Assembly: GCA_013298375.1 (NCBI GenBank)
Contig: JAAFHM010000004.1
Location: 1 to 37,432, forward strand
Source of the DNA: Ignavibacteria bacterium
GTDB lineage: Bacteria; Bacteroidota; Ignavibacteria; Kapaibacteriales; UBA4661
Direction of reading: 5' to 3'
Length of the DNA stretch: 37,432 nt
Part shown: positions 16,717 through 25,559 of the stretch, one piece after another
How the letters are laid out: the number at the start of each line of letters is the position of its first letter
Numbering within the stretch: position 1 is the first letter of the stretch
Made by a program: the position numbers and the translations under genes
The notes under the pieces: model-generated
Told to the model about the DNA's origin: nothing
Database searches by the model: none
The model's input: only the letters and a program-made list of their open reading frames with translations

Positions 16717-16882
16717 AATAATTCTTTCAAAGAACAATGACATTTTTGCTATTGTTGCTCTCATCTGTTCTACGGCAATGTTTATTGCCGGAATAGCTCT
16801 ACAAACCCAAAGCAGTTCGATATTATGCTGGGTTGCCTTTATTATTGCCTTTCCTATTATGGTCAGAAAAGGTATTCTGTGA
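16703..16882 (+). CDS. Small two-helix membrane protein overlapping its neighbour
   Basis: From ATG 16703 the product is 59 aa with two hydrophobic helices (DIFAIVALICSTAMFIAGIA and ILCWVAFIIAFPIMV) and a short basic end. AGGAAAA lies 7 bases upstream; the in-frame ATG at 16682 is less well placed. The 14-base overlap with the preceding gene and the similar two-helix plan suggest the two products act together, perhaps as one membrane complex, but no function can be named. Confidence 0.6.
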   Translation: MENLKIILSKNNDIFAIVALICSTAMFIAGIALQTQSSSILCWVAFIIAFPIMVRKGIL

Positions 16883-16940
16883 ACGTCAAGTAAAAATGCC
16901 CTCAAAGCCCCATTAGCCAACATTCGCCATACGTCTGTCC

Positions 16941-17885
16941 CTACCATGCCCGTACTGCAAGAGGTTCTAATCGCTGTTCAATCATTTCACGTTTCGATTC
17001 GTACCACGAAGGAAGTTTTAGTGCGCTTCCGAGCGCTTCTTGCGTTTCGTCGGCAGTGAAACCGGGCGGGTTTGTTGCCACTTCAAACAAGATGCCACCG
17101 GGTTCGCGGTAGTAAATAGAGTGAAAATATTGTCGGTCAATCAAAGGCGTAACCTCAAATCCCTTTTCCAACAAAACTTCTCGTGTTGCAAGCAAGGTTT
17201 CGTCCGTGTCTGTGCCAAAGGCAATGTGGTGAACTGTTCCCGCGCCTTGCAATCCACGCTTTTCTTCGGGGTTGCCGATAATATCTACATAATTTCCCGC
17301 ACCGCCCAAACCCGCTTCAAATCTCATTATATCGCCATGCTGCGCTACGAAACGGTGTTGCATTTGATGAGCCAAAAGGTCAATTGTTCGGTCACTGCTA
17401 TTTTCCTGCAAAGCCACTGTGTAGAAACCGCGAATAGCGTGCTGCTCTGGTATAGAGCCGCTTACCCACGCTGGGCGCTCATCATTACCTGTTGCTACAA
17501 GTTCTATCCCTAAGCCATCGTGATCGTCAAAACGGATAAATTCTTCCTGAAAGCGGTTTTGAGGCTTACTTGCTATGATGTTAAACGTTTTGAGACGCTC
17601 TGTCCAAAAGCCGAGTGAGCCTTCAGGTACAGAAAATGCTGTGTACGACATTTGCCCATTGCCACGCCGACCGCGTTGAATCTGACCAAACGGGAAAAAC
17701 GTCATAATGCTTCCAGGCGAACCCGTCTCATCGCCGTAGTAGAGATGATAGACATCGGGTGCATCAAAATTGACCGTTTTTTTGAGAAAGCGCAAACCAA
17801 GTATGCCTGCGTAAAAATCAACGTTGGATTGGGGTTTTCCGGCAATTGCCGTGACGTGGTGTAGTCCGTTAATGAGCGTTTTCAT
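16941..17885 (-). CDS. Ring-cleaving dioxygenase, glyoxalase/VOC family (MhqO-like)
   Basis: The 314-aa product consists of two VOC modules. The first begins GLHHVTAIAGKPQSNVDFYA and the second TVHHIAFGTDTDE, ending with YYREPGGILFEVATNPPGF. The His and Glu positions of the second half (VHH..., LFEVA) are the expected metal ligands of extradiol-type dioxygenases. In Bacillus the MhqO class is controlled by the MarR-type MhqR and deals with catechols and hydroquinones; the divergently read neighbour here is also MarR type, though both genes are on the minus strand. ATG 17885 is chosen because GGAG lies 9 bases upstream; an in-frame extension to 17969 would read through the palindromic operator region. 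Substrate is unknown. Confidence 0.88.
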   Translation of the reverse strand: MKTLINGLHHVTAIAGKPQSNVDFYAGILGLRFLKKTVNFDAPDVYHLYYGDETGSPGSIMTFFPFGQIQRGRRGNGQMSYTAFSVPEGSLGFWTERLKTFNIIASKPQNRFQEEFIRFDDHDGLGIELVATGNDERPAWVSGSIPEQHAIRGFYTVALQENSSDRTIDLLAHQMQHRFVAQHGDIMRFEAGLGGAGNYVDIIGNPEEKRGLQGAGTVHHIAFGTDTDETLLATREVLLEKGFEVTPLIDRQYFHSIYYREPGGILFEVATNPPGFTADETQEALGSALKLPSWYESKREMIEQRLEPLAVRAW

Positions 17886-17935
17886 AATGATATTCTCCGA
17901 TACGATAGTAAAGATTTCAATAAAAATATCTTTTT

Positions 17936-17964
17936 CTACAATTATTGTAGCTACAATGATTGTA
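17936..17964. promoter_or_regulatory. Overlapping palindromes in front of the dioxygenase: probable MarR operator
   Basis: Three palindromes overlap: CTACAATTATTGTAG (17936-17950), ATTGTAGCTACAAT (17944-17957) and TACAATGATTGTA (17952-17964). They share alternating CTACAAT/ATTGTAG half-sites every 8 bases. The same ATTGT-N4-ACAAT core stands before the marR-like gene at 18451-18464, which makes binding by that regulator likely. Confidence 0.75.
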
Positions 17965-17975
17965 CGCAAAAATAT

Positions 17976-18440
17976 CTACAAAGTTTCGCGCAATTTATTG
18001 AGAAGGACATTGAGTAATTGTGCTTCGAGGTCGGTAAATGCCGAAGAAGCCGTTGACTGGGGCGGTAATTCTTGCTGCCCGGCATCAATACGCGACAGGA
18101 GACTTTGTCCGTTTTTTGTGAGATAAATACATAACTCGCGTCGGTCTTCTTTGGACGCGACGCGGCGCACAAGGCGCTTTTCGGCAAGTTTGTCCAGCAG
18201 CCGCGTTGTGTTGGAATTGCGGTCAATCATGCGCTCAGTAATATCCTTCACACAAACAGGATTGGGATGCTGTCCGCGAATAATGCGCAGCACGTTAAAC
18301 TGCTCATTCGTTATATCGTAATCTTTCAAACGCCGATTAACACGTGCTTTCAGAAGACTTGCCGTTAGCATCACGTTGAGTTCCGCTTTATGAACTTCGC
18401 TTTGGAAATGCGATGTTTTCAGTTCTTCCTCAATAGTCAT
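17976..18440 (-). CDS. MarR family transcriptional regulator
   Basis: The 154-aa protein has the winged-helix MarR plan: helices SLLKARVNRRLKDYDITNEQ, recognition region VKDITERMIDRNSNTTRLLD, and the wing LVRRVASKEDRRELCIYLT, whose DRR motif is diagnostic. ATG 18440 (MTIEEELKTS) is preferred; extension to 18506 would include the operator. It lies upstream of the dioxygenase on the same strand, 90 bases away. Matching palindromes occur before both genes, so it probably represses itself and the dioxygenase until a phenolic or quinone-like compound binds. The ligand is inference from the MhqR/MhqO parallel. Confidence 0.92.
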   Translation of the reverse strand: MTIEEELKTSHFQSEVHKAELNVMLTASLLKARVNRRLKDYDITNEQFNVLRIIRGQHPNPVCVKDITERMIDRNSNTTRLLDKLAEKRLVRRVASKEDRRELCIYLTKNGQSLLSRIDAGQQELPPQSTASSAFTDLEAQLLNVLLNKLRETL

Positions 18441-18450
18441 AGAGAAAATT

Positions 18451-18464
18451 ATTGTTGGTACAAT
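18451..18464. promoter_or_regulatory. Probable autoregulatory operator of the MarR gene
   Basis: ATTGTTGGTACAAT has the same ATTGT-N4-ACAAT core as the central palindrome at 17944-17957. It lies 11 bases upstream of the MarR ATG, where a bound protein would block transcription or initiation. Confidence 0.65.
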
Positions 18465-18508
18465 GATAGAGACAAACTGGACAGCCAAACAAAAGCCGCT
18501 ATCCAACT

Positions 18509-18559
18509 GGAGTGCAAACGAAGTTTACATTTTGCTTCTGCGAACTGCGTTCGCACTCC
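18509..18559. repeat. Dispersed palindromic repeat, copy 1
   Basis: Arms 18509-18529 (starting GGAGTGCAAACGAAG) and 18539-18559 (ending CGTTCGCACTCC) form an imperfect 21-bp hairpin with a 9-base loop. A second copy is at 25448-25499. The flank AGCCAAACAAAAGC (from 18483) is also nearly shared with copy 2. It lies between nuoD and the MarR gene. Confidence 0.75.
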
Positions 18560-18600
18560 TTTTCGGCGACGGCTCTTTGTATAATTCACCCGTCAAAACA

Positions 18601-19896
18601 TCACTTATCCGCTTCGCCCATCACGGGGTCAATCGAACCAATAATAGCGACAACATCCGATATCATCGACCCTTCAGCCATATAGGGAAGCGCTTGAAGA
18701 TTCGTCGTTGAGGGCGACTTAATTTTACATTTCCACGGCTGCCCGGAGCCATCACTGACGACGTAGAAACCAAGCTCGCCTTTCGAGTTTTCAATCGAAG
18801 CGTATGCCTCGCCTTTAGGCGGCATCGTGCCGTAATTCACCAGCATAAAATCGTTAATCAGTTCTTCCATGCGGGTATAAATCTCGGCTTTGCGCGGTGC
18901 GACGTGCTTGGGATTATTCGCCAAAACGGGACCTTTGAGCGTTTCGAGTTTGTCGATGACTTGATGCAGGATTTTCACACTTTCCCACATCTCCGCGCCA
19001 CGCACTTTGAACCGCGCCCACGAATCGCCGTCGGTGTCGGTGATAACATCAAAATCAACCTTGTCGTACTGCATATACGGCTTCAATCGGCGTAAATCGT
19101 ATGCCACGCCCGAAGCCCGCAAGCAAGGTCCCGTCACGCCAAGCGCAATCGCTTTTTCTTTCGGTAAATAGCCCACACCTGCCATGCGGTCAATAAAGAT
19201 GCGGTTTTTCATCACCAAGCCTTCACTTTGCTTGAGTTTCGCCGGAAACTCGTTGAGCCATTGACGAATGGTTTTCAAAAGTTCGGGATGAGGGTCGTTT
19301 GCAACGCCACCGATGCGTGAGTAGCTTGTTGTGAAGCGTGCGCCGCAGATTTCTTCAAAAAGGTCGTAGAGCTTTTCGCGCTCGGCAAACGTCCAGATAA
19401 AGACTGTCAGCGCCCCAACGTCCATCGCGGTACAACCCATTGCCAAAAGGTGCGAAGAAAGCCGTGCCAATTCGCATACCATCATCCGTACCCACTGTCC
19501 GCGTTCCGGCACTTCCACGTTTGCCAATTTTTCAAACGCCATCGTTACGGCAACATTATTGGACATTGGTGCGATATAATCAAGGCGGTCGGTGTGCGGG
19601 ATAAACTCATGGTAATTCATGTTTTCCGCCAATTTCTCAAACCCGCGATGCAGATAGCCGAGTTCGGGGACGCATTTGACAACAGTTTCGCCATCAACTT
19701 TCAGCAAAACGCGCAGTACACCATGCGTTGCGGGGTGTTGAGGTCCCATATTCAGCACCATCTCGTTCTCTAATGGGTCTTCAACCATGATGCTGGTGTC
19801 TTTGTCCAGCACCTTTTGAATCATCTTATTTTGCCGGACGTGGCGGATGCGCTCTAGCGTTGTCGTGGCGGTCAGGGGGATAATGTCTTTATCCAT
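18601..19896 (-). CDS. nuoD: NADH-quinone oxidoreductase subunit D
   Basis: NuoD is the 49-kDa subunit of complex I; it lines the quinone site in the peripheral arm. The 431-aa product shows the family signatures MGPQHPATHGVLRVLLKVDG, ELGYLHRGFEKLAE, HTDRLDYI and the C-terminal GSIDPVMGEADK. The first ~45 residues are an extra N-terminal stretch; a later in-frame ATG (MVEDPLENEMVLNMG) would give a more typical start. Normally nuoD lies between nuoC and nuoE/H; here the flanks are a DUF5618 gene and a MarR gene, so it is separated from the rest of complex I. All visible motifs are intact, so it is likely functional. Confidence 0.95.
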   Translation of the reverse strand: MDKDIIPLTATTTLERIRHVRQNKMIQKVLDKDTSIMVEDPLENEMVLNMGPQHPATHGVLRVLLKVDGETVVKCVPELGYLHRGFEKLAENMNYHEFIPHTDRLDYIAPMSNNVAVTMAFEKLANVEVPERGQWVRMMVCELARLSSHLLAMGCTAMDVGALTVFIWTFAEREKLYDLFEEICGARFTTSYSRIGGVANDPHPELLKTIRQWLNEFPAKLKQSEGLVMKNRIFIDRMAGVGYLPKEKAIALGVTGPCLRASGVAYDLRRLKPYMQYDKVDFDVITDTDGDSWARFKVRGAEMWESVKILHQVIDKLETLKGPVLANNPKHVAPRKAEIYTRMEELINDFMLVNYGTMPPKGEAYASIENSKGELGFYVVSDGSGQPWKCKIKSPSTTNLQALPYMAEGSMISDVVAIIGSIDPVMGEADK

Positions 19897-19959
19897 AGTG
19901 CTTTTTTGAAATGTGGGTAATGAGGGCTGTGAATGTCTTGTGTTCTGAAGGTCGCATGA

Positions 19960-20385
19960 TTACTCATCCAGCATCGTAATAATCTCTCGCACGGCTTGAA
20001 AGCCTTCTTTTAGATTGCTTACCGTGTTCAAGCCTTGATAATACGCCGCAATGTGCAAGGTTTTATAGGCAATCGTCAGACTTTGCGAAAATTTTCCATT
20101 GTGCGGAATGTGCTTTTTCTTTGCCGCCCAATATTCCTCAATGGATTTGGGAAGAGCCTCCATCGCAACGCCGCGTCCAACCAAATACGCATCCATCGCC
20201 TTCAATGCAGCAAGATACGCTATTCCGGCTCCTTCGCGGACGTATTTTTCGTCAACGTACAACTTGCCATCTATCGGGCTTTTGCTCACGGTTTCTTTGC
20301 CGTTTGCCAGATAGCGCCGTGCCTCTTTCATCAGGCGTTGCTTCGATTCGACAAGTTCCGTGTTGTGATGGACATTTTGGGACAT
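19960..20385 (-). CDS. DUF5618 family protein
   Basis: The 141-aa helical protein matches the DUF5618 pattern known from Bacteroidota: YVREGAGIAYLAALKAMDAY in the middle, SIEEYWAAKKKHIPHNGK, then LHIAAYYQGLNTVSNLKEGF. It resembles HEPN-like small helical proteins in form, but the typical RX4-6H catalytic motif is not evident. ATG 20385 (MSQNVHHNTE) is taken as start; an extension to 20427 exists. It lies 63 bases upstream of nuoD on the same strand, and they may share a transcript. Function unknown. Confidence 0.75.
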   Translation of the reverse strand: MSQNVHHNTELVESKQRLMKEARRYLANGKETVSKSPIDGKLYVDEKYVREGAGIAYLAALKAMDAYLVGRGVAMEALPKSIEEYWAAKKKHIPHNGKFSQSLTIAYKTLHIAAYYQGLNTVSNLKEGFQAVREIITMLDE

Positions 20386-20658
20386 TGCTTGTAGCGATAA
20401 TGAAGGGAAATCCGATAACGGCAACAAAAGCCAAAGCTACAAAATCTATGGCTAAAAAACAACGTTTGTCTCGCCCGCACTATGACTTTTCGGCATAGTA
20501 AACCATGACCATTTCGCATAGAAAGTCCTGACCAAGAGCATCATGTTTCCGGCACGGAAAACAGCGAATTTTGTCCCAATCAATCAAGAACAATTATTCA
20601 CACAAATCGATACAAACAATTTTTTTATCTTTTTTCACCCCTTTCTGTGAGCGCAATT

Positions 20659-23600
20659 ATGTACCCCTCCAAAGACTCCCTGCCACTAAGGATGCACCTC
20701 GCCCATTTGATGCTGTGCGTCGTTTTTTTGAGCATTGCTCTTGCTCTGTCGCTTCAGGCTCAGACTTTTACGCTGTTTGAAGCAGTTCCGTCCGTATCAC
20801 CAAGCACAGCGTCATCTCGTCTGCAAGGCGCTTCAAACCGTGCGAAACAAGCATTTTCCCGCTATGCGCTCTTGACGCTTAAACAAGATGTTTTTCGGCA
20901 AATGCTCTCGCAAAAACGCCAAAGCCTTTCCCTGGCGTTACCGCTTGAAGGGCGAATGGTGAAGGTTTCGTTGCAGTCCTACAATGCTTTTACGCCCAAT
21001 GCAACCTTTACGGCGAAAACCGCCAATGGCGAGATGCTCATTGCCCTTGATGATGATTTTATGCTCTATCGCGGCGCGATTGATGGCGAAAAATCATCGC
21101 TTGTCAATATGAGCGTAAGCGGTGGCAAAATGATGATGACACTGCGTTCCGGCGGCGAAACCTTCAACATCGAATCTGTTCCCACTAGCCCGGACGACGC
21201 TTCACAAGCCACTTCCGAGAACAGCGACGTGTACGCCCTTTATTCCTCCAACGACCTCAATACGCCACGTGCATTTTCCTGTGATGCTGCCGATTCCGAC
21301 CACGATGCTGACCACGACCATACAGGCGACACGCGGCAGCAATCCTCAAAAAATGGCGCATCCTTACAATCCGCATCGCGCCTTGAAGCGGAGATAGCGG
21401 TCGTTATTGATTTTGCCACCTATCAAGCACTCGGCGCTAGCCAATCGCAAGCCACACAGTATGCCGGAAGCGTGATTGCGGCAGTCTCGCAAATTTACGA
21501 GCGCGACATCAATACGCAACTGCGCGTTTCTCACGTTCAAGTCTGGACAACGCCCGACCCTTACGCAAGTTTGAACTCACCCGGTGCAATTTTGCCTTCT
21601 TTGGCAAATATTTGGAATACCACACACGCGGGCATTAACCGCGATTTGACGCATTTGCTGTCCTCACGCTCACTCGGCGGCGGTATTGCCTATTTGAATG
21701 CGCTTTGCAGTCGCACTGGCGGCTATGGGGTTTCGGCAAATTTACGAGCCGCCTTTCCGATTGATCCGGGTTGGACAACGATTGTTGTTGCACATGAACT
21801 GGGACATAATTTCGGGTCGCCACACACGCATAGCTGCACATGGGCGGGCGGTCCACTTGATAGGTGCGCCATCGAACCCGGTCAAACCTGTATTTCCGCC
21901 GTTGTTCGCAGTCGCGGAACGATTATGAGCTATTGCCATACCTTGTCCGGCGGTATTGCCAATATTGATGTGATGTTCCATCCGCAATGTGCTGCTCTCA
22001 TGCGCACTCGCGCCGAAGCCGCATCGTGCCTGAGCGTGGCGGGTGTTGTCGCGCAAACTTCTTCTATCACGTCCTTCAACCCCACAAGTGGCGGTCAGGG
22101 CGCTTCGGTGGTCATATCGGGTACAAACTTCGTGAACGTAAGTGCTGTGCGCTTTGGCGGCGTGGCAGCGCAATCGTTTACCGTCAACAGCCCTACGCAG
22201 ATTACAGCAGTTGTAGCGGCGGGCGCAAGCGGCATGATACAAGTTGTTACGGCAAATAATACCGCCATTTCTGCACAGCCGTTTACCTTCACGCTGCCAC
22301 CCGCTTCGATTACCTCCTTTACGCCAACAAGCGGCGGACAAGGTGCGTCAGTCATCATCACAGGAAGTGGATTCGCCAACGTAGCATCGGTGAGCTTCGG
22401 CGGCACGAATGCTGCGTTTTTCACCGTCAACAGCCCCACACAAATCACGGCAATTCTTGGTGCGGGCGCAAGTGGAACAGTGCAAGTGGCAACGTCGCAA
22501 AACACGGCTATTTCTGCGCAAAATTTTACCTACGTTGCACCGCCGCCGCCCGCTTCAATAAGCGCTTTTGCACCCTTGAGCGGCACACAAGGAACAACGG
22601 TTGTGATTACAGGTAATAATTTCACCAACGTAAGCGCCGTGCGCTTTGGCGGCGCGGCTGCTCAATCCTTCACGGTCAACAGTCCCACACGCATTACCGC
22701 CATTGTTGGTGCGGGTGCAAGTGGAACGGTGCAGGTTGTGACGCTGAATAACACTGCCTTTTCTGCTCAAGCATTTACCTTTATCGGTGGCGGTGGAAAT
22801 GGCGGAAATACTGGGCAACAGCAATCGGCAAGTATCAGCTCATTCGCTCCGACAAGTGGAAATGCCGGAACTGCTGTTCTTATAACTGGTAGCGGGTTTA
22901 ATTTAGCCAGTGCAGTACGCTTTGGTGGGGTGAACGTGCTTTATTTCTCGGTGCTGGACAATACACGCATCACAGCAATTATCGCACCGAACAGCCCATC
23001 AGGAGCAATACAAGTCGTTACGCCGACCAATACTGCCGCATCGTCGCAGTCCTTTACCATCACGACCAGCAACGGCAATGGCGGTAATTCAGGCGGCAAC
23101 GGTGGAAATGGCGGTAACGGCGGAAATGGTGGTAATGGCGGCAACACAGGGCAGCAACTCGCCGCTATCACTTCCATCACGCCGACAAGTGGTGGTCGAG
23201 GCACACGAGTCGTTATTTCGGGAATAAATTTCCACAACGCTACTGCCGTGCGCTTTGGCGGCACGGAAGCACAATCCTTTACGATTGACAGCCCAATGCA
23301 AATTACGGCTATTGTTGGAGTCGGCTCAACGGGCGCGGTCGAAGTCGTTACGCCAACTAACACGCCTGCTTCTTCCCAAAGGTTCACCGTTCCGGCAGGT
23401 GTGCAGCCAGCAACTTCGGCACTCTCTTTTCCGGCACTGCGCGTTAATACGGACTTTACCATGACACTCTCTTTGCAAAATACGTCGTCATCGTCCGCAT
23501 TCACGATGCGTTCGGTCGGCATTTCCGGTACTGATGCTGCCGATTTTAGTATCGTCAGCAACTCCCACCCCGTCGGTACAGCACTCGCAGCAGGTGAAAC

Positions 23601-25383
23601 GCAGAGTATTGCCGTCCGCTACCGCCCCACAGCGCTTCGCGGGCGCTCTGCCATGCTGCGCCTCGTGTACGATGGGCAGCCAGAGCCGATAGAAGTGGCG
23701 CTCTTTGGCGCGGTTGACACAAGCACCGTGCTGACGCTGCATCCGCAATCGTTAACCATGCCTTTAACACGCGCCGGAGAAGTCTCCACACCGCTTCAAT
23801 ACAGTGTGCAGGGCTGGGCGCTTGCCGCTCCGCTTGTAGTCTCTGCTTCGGGGGATATTCAAATAGCACTTTCTTCCACTGGTACATGGCAATCACGCTT
23901 GGAGATACCAATTCCCAAGCAACAAGATACGGGCGTTTTTCGTGCAAGTCTTTGGGTTCGCGGGCTGCCGCGCCGAGATGGTGTGTTTCAAGGAAGTATT
24001 CTTCATTGGTCGGGCAATGCCGTGGCGACACTCCCCGTTATTGGCTTTACGCATCGTTCGTTCCTGACTCATCAGCCGGAACTGCGCTTTGGGAATATTC
24101 CGTTTGGTCAAAGTACGGTCGCATCGTATCTCCTTCAGGCAACCAATCTTGATGCGCCCGTCGTTGTGACCGCCGCAACGGGTGTGATGATTTCTCTCGG
24201 CAGAAATGGTCCTTGGAGTCAGGAATTACGTCTTTCGCCGATAGAAAGAACGGTTGCGGATGATATTTTTGTTCGCATCATTGCCAGTACGCAGGGAACG
24301 CTTGTAAGCCGCATCACGCATAGCGTCGGTGATGTTCGCTCGGTGCTGACGGTGCAAGCAGTTATTACGGTGCCAGTCGCCACATTTCGTTCTCCACAAG
24401 CCCAATTCGGCGTACTCAATTTCGGCTATGTGCCTCAGCGCCTCACCTCGACGGCGACATATTTGCTGGAGGTGACGAGAGCCACAACGCCGATAACGCT
24501 TGTTGCGTCGGAGGGTTTCAATCTTGCTTTTTCGGAAGGGGACACAGGGCAGCAGAGGTTGACGATTCCGCCGCATAACACCTTGACACGTCATTTTATC
24601 GTTGTTCGCTTTGCGCCTCGTTGGTCGGGCATTTTCTCAGGCGCAATCGTACACCAGCTAAATGGCACAACCGCGACCTTGCGTTTGCTCGGCACAAGCA
24701 GCGCTCCAAGCATGGTGATTAAGGGTTTGGATGTGTCAAGAACAATAGATTTTGGTGCTGTAACTCGCAACCAGCCTAGCGCTATGAGCGCTTACCAACT
24801 TGATTGTGACGGTGTAGCGAACCCGATACAGATTACAGCTCCACGCGGTGCAGAAATCAGTTTAAGCCGCTTTGGAGGATTCGCCTCCGCATTAACACTC
24901 ACACCGCATGAAGGAGTGATGGTTGCAACAATCGTTGTGCGTACAACTGAAGCCGTTATCGGTAATGTCTATCGTGGAGAAATCATCCATAGCGCCAGCG
25001 AGAAAGGTACTGCCTTGCAGACAAGTGTTTTTCTGACGGCAAATCTCCCCGAAGCCTTATCGCAAGCAGACCGCAACACTGATACGGAGAATATGACGGC
25101 TGACGACGCACAAGCACAAAGCTATCCCAATCCTTTTACCAACGAAACGACTATCGCATGGACGCAGCGTGAACAAGGTTTGACGCGGGTTGTGATTCTT
25201 TCGTCCAATGGTGTTACGGTTCGGACACTGACGTTGTCCGGCTCTCAAACGGGAAAACAGCGTATTGTCTGGGATGGGCGTGGCGAAGGAGGGCAGACGC
25301 TTGCTGGCGGCGTGTATTTTGCCCACATACAAACAATCGGCACAACAGGCGGAAAGCGTGTTGCGATAATGCTTGCGCGGTAA
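20659..25383 (+). CDS. T9SS-secreted reprolysin-like metalloprotease with IPT/TIG repeats
   Basis: This 1574-aa exported protein has a signal peptide (LAHLMLCVVFLSIALALSLQ, AQT) and a propeptide-like region to ~240. A zinc peptidase domain at ~242-465 carries HELGHNFGSPH (H379, E380, H383, H389) and the Met-turn IMSYCH. Five IPT/TIG Ig-like repeats (~469-890; SITSFNPTSGGQGASVVISG, then VRFGG...SFTVNSPTQITA) are broken by a GGN-rich linker near 808-831. An ASPM-SPD-2-Hydin-like module and four ~110-aa repeats follow, and the last ~80 residues form a type A sorting domain (YPNPFTNETTIAW ... LAGGVYFAHIQT). The start could be GTG 20647. Likely secreted by T9SS and anchored on the surface. PorX, a T9SS regulator, is encoded 3.3 kb downstream. 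Confidence 0.93.
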   Translation: MYPSKDSLPLRMHLAHLMLCVVFLSIALALSLQAQTFTLFEAVPSVSPSTASSRLQGASNRAKQAFSRYALLTLKQDVFRQMLSQKRQSLSLALPLEGRMVKVSLQSYNAFTPNATFTAKTANGEMLIALDDDFMLYRGAIDGEKSSLVNMSVSGGKMMMTLRSGGETFNIESVPTSPDDASQATSENSDVYALYSSNDLNTPRAFSCDAADSDHDADHDHTGDTRQQSSKNGASLQSASRLEAEIAVVIDFATYQALGASQSQATQYAGSVIAAVSQIYERDINTQLRVSHVQVWTTPDPYASLNSPGAILPSLANIWNTTHAGINRDLTHLLSSRSLGGGIAYLNALCSRTGGYGVSANLRAAFPIDPGWTTIVVAHELGHNFGSPHTHSCTWAGGPLDRCAIEPGQTCISAVVRSRGTIMSYCHTLSGGIANIDVMFHPQCAALMRTRAEAASCLSVAGVVAQTSSITSFNPTSGGQGASVVISGTNFVNVSAVRFGGVAAQSFTVNSPTQITAVVAAGASGMIQVVTANNTAISAQPFTFTLPPASITSFTPTSGGQGASVIITGSGFANVASVSFGGTNAAFFTVNSPTQITAILGAGASGTVQVATSQNTAISAQNFTYVAPPPPASISAFAPLSGTQGTTVVITGNNFTNVSAVRFGGAAAQSFTVNSPTRITAIVGAGASGTVQVVTLNNTAFSAQAFTFIGGGGNGGNTGQQQSASISSFAPTSGNAGTAVLITGSGFNLASAVRFGGVNVLYFSVLDNTRITAIIAPNSPSGAIQVVTPTNTAASSQSFTITTSNGNGGNSGGNGGNGGNGGNGGNGGNTGQQLAAITSITPTSGGRGTRVVISGINFHNATAVRFGGTEAQSFTIDSPMQITAIVGVGSTGAVEVVTPTNTPASSQRFTVPAGVQPATSALSFPALRVNTDFTMTLSLQNTSSSSAFTMRSVGISGTDAADFSIVSNSHPVGTALAAGETQSIAVRYRPTALRGRSAMLRLVYDGQPEPIEVALFGAVDTSTVLTLHPQSLTMPLTRAGEVSTPLQYSVQGWALAAPLVVSASGDIQIALSSTGTWQSRLEIPIPKQQDTGVFRASLWVRGLPRRDGVFQGSILHWSGNAVATLPVIGFTHRSFLTHQPELRFGNIPFGQSTVASYLLQATNLDAPVVVTAATGVMISLGRNGPWSQELRLSPIERTVADDIFVRIIASTQGTLVSRITHSVGDVRSVLTVQAVITVPVATFRSPQAQFGVLNFGYVPQRLTSTATYLLEVTRATTPITLVASEGFNLAFSEGDTGQQRLTIPPHNTLTRHFIVVRFAPRWSGIFSGAIVHQLNGTTATLRLLGTSSAPSMVIKGLDVSRTIDFGAVTRNQPSAMSAYQLDCDGVANPIQITAPRGAEISLSRFGGFASALTLTPHEGVMVATIVVRTTEAVIGNVYRGEIIHSASEKGTALQTSVFLTANLPEALSQADRNTDTENMTADDAQAQSYPNPFTNETTIAWTQREQGLTRVVILSSNGVTVRTLTLSGSQTGKQRIVWDGRGEGGQTLAGGVYFAHIQTIGTTGGKRVAIMLAR

Positions 25384-25447
25384 TTATATGTAGATACTAG
25401 TATAGGGTATTCTGATAAGCCCAAACAAAAGCGTCGCCCGCCTAACA

Positions 25448-25499
25448 GGAGTGCGAACGAAGTTTGCAACAACGAAAATGCAGACTCCGTTCGCACTCC
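25448..25499. repeat. Dispersed palindromic repeat, copy 2
   Basis: Arms 25448-25468 (GGAGTGCGAACGAAGTTTGC...) and 25479-25499 pair over 21 positions with two G-T type mismatches, around a 10-base loop. T's follow (25501-25505), so as RNA it could also terminate the metalloprotease transcript. The preceding AGCCCAAACAAAAGC matches the flank of copy 1. Confidence 0.8.
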
Positions 25500-25559
25500 T
25501 TTTTAGCGGTGATACCTCTGGGGTATTTCAAAATAGGGCAATCGCATGAAAAAGGTAGG

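Noticed and set aside
22063..23400. CRISPR-like repeats
   Set aside because: The repeats here are coding IPT/TIG modules of about 85 codons and a GGN linker, not short repeats with unique spacers.
22941..23561. 206-aa minus-strand frame with proline repeats
   Set aside because: It is the reverse of the IPT/GGN repeat region of the metalloprotease.
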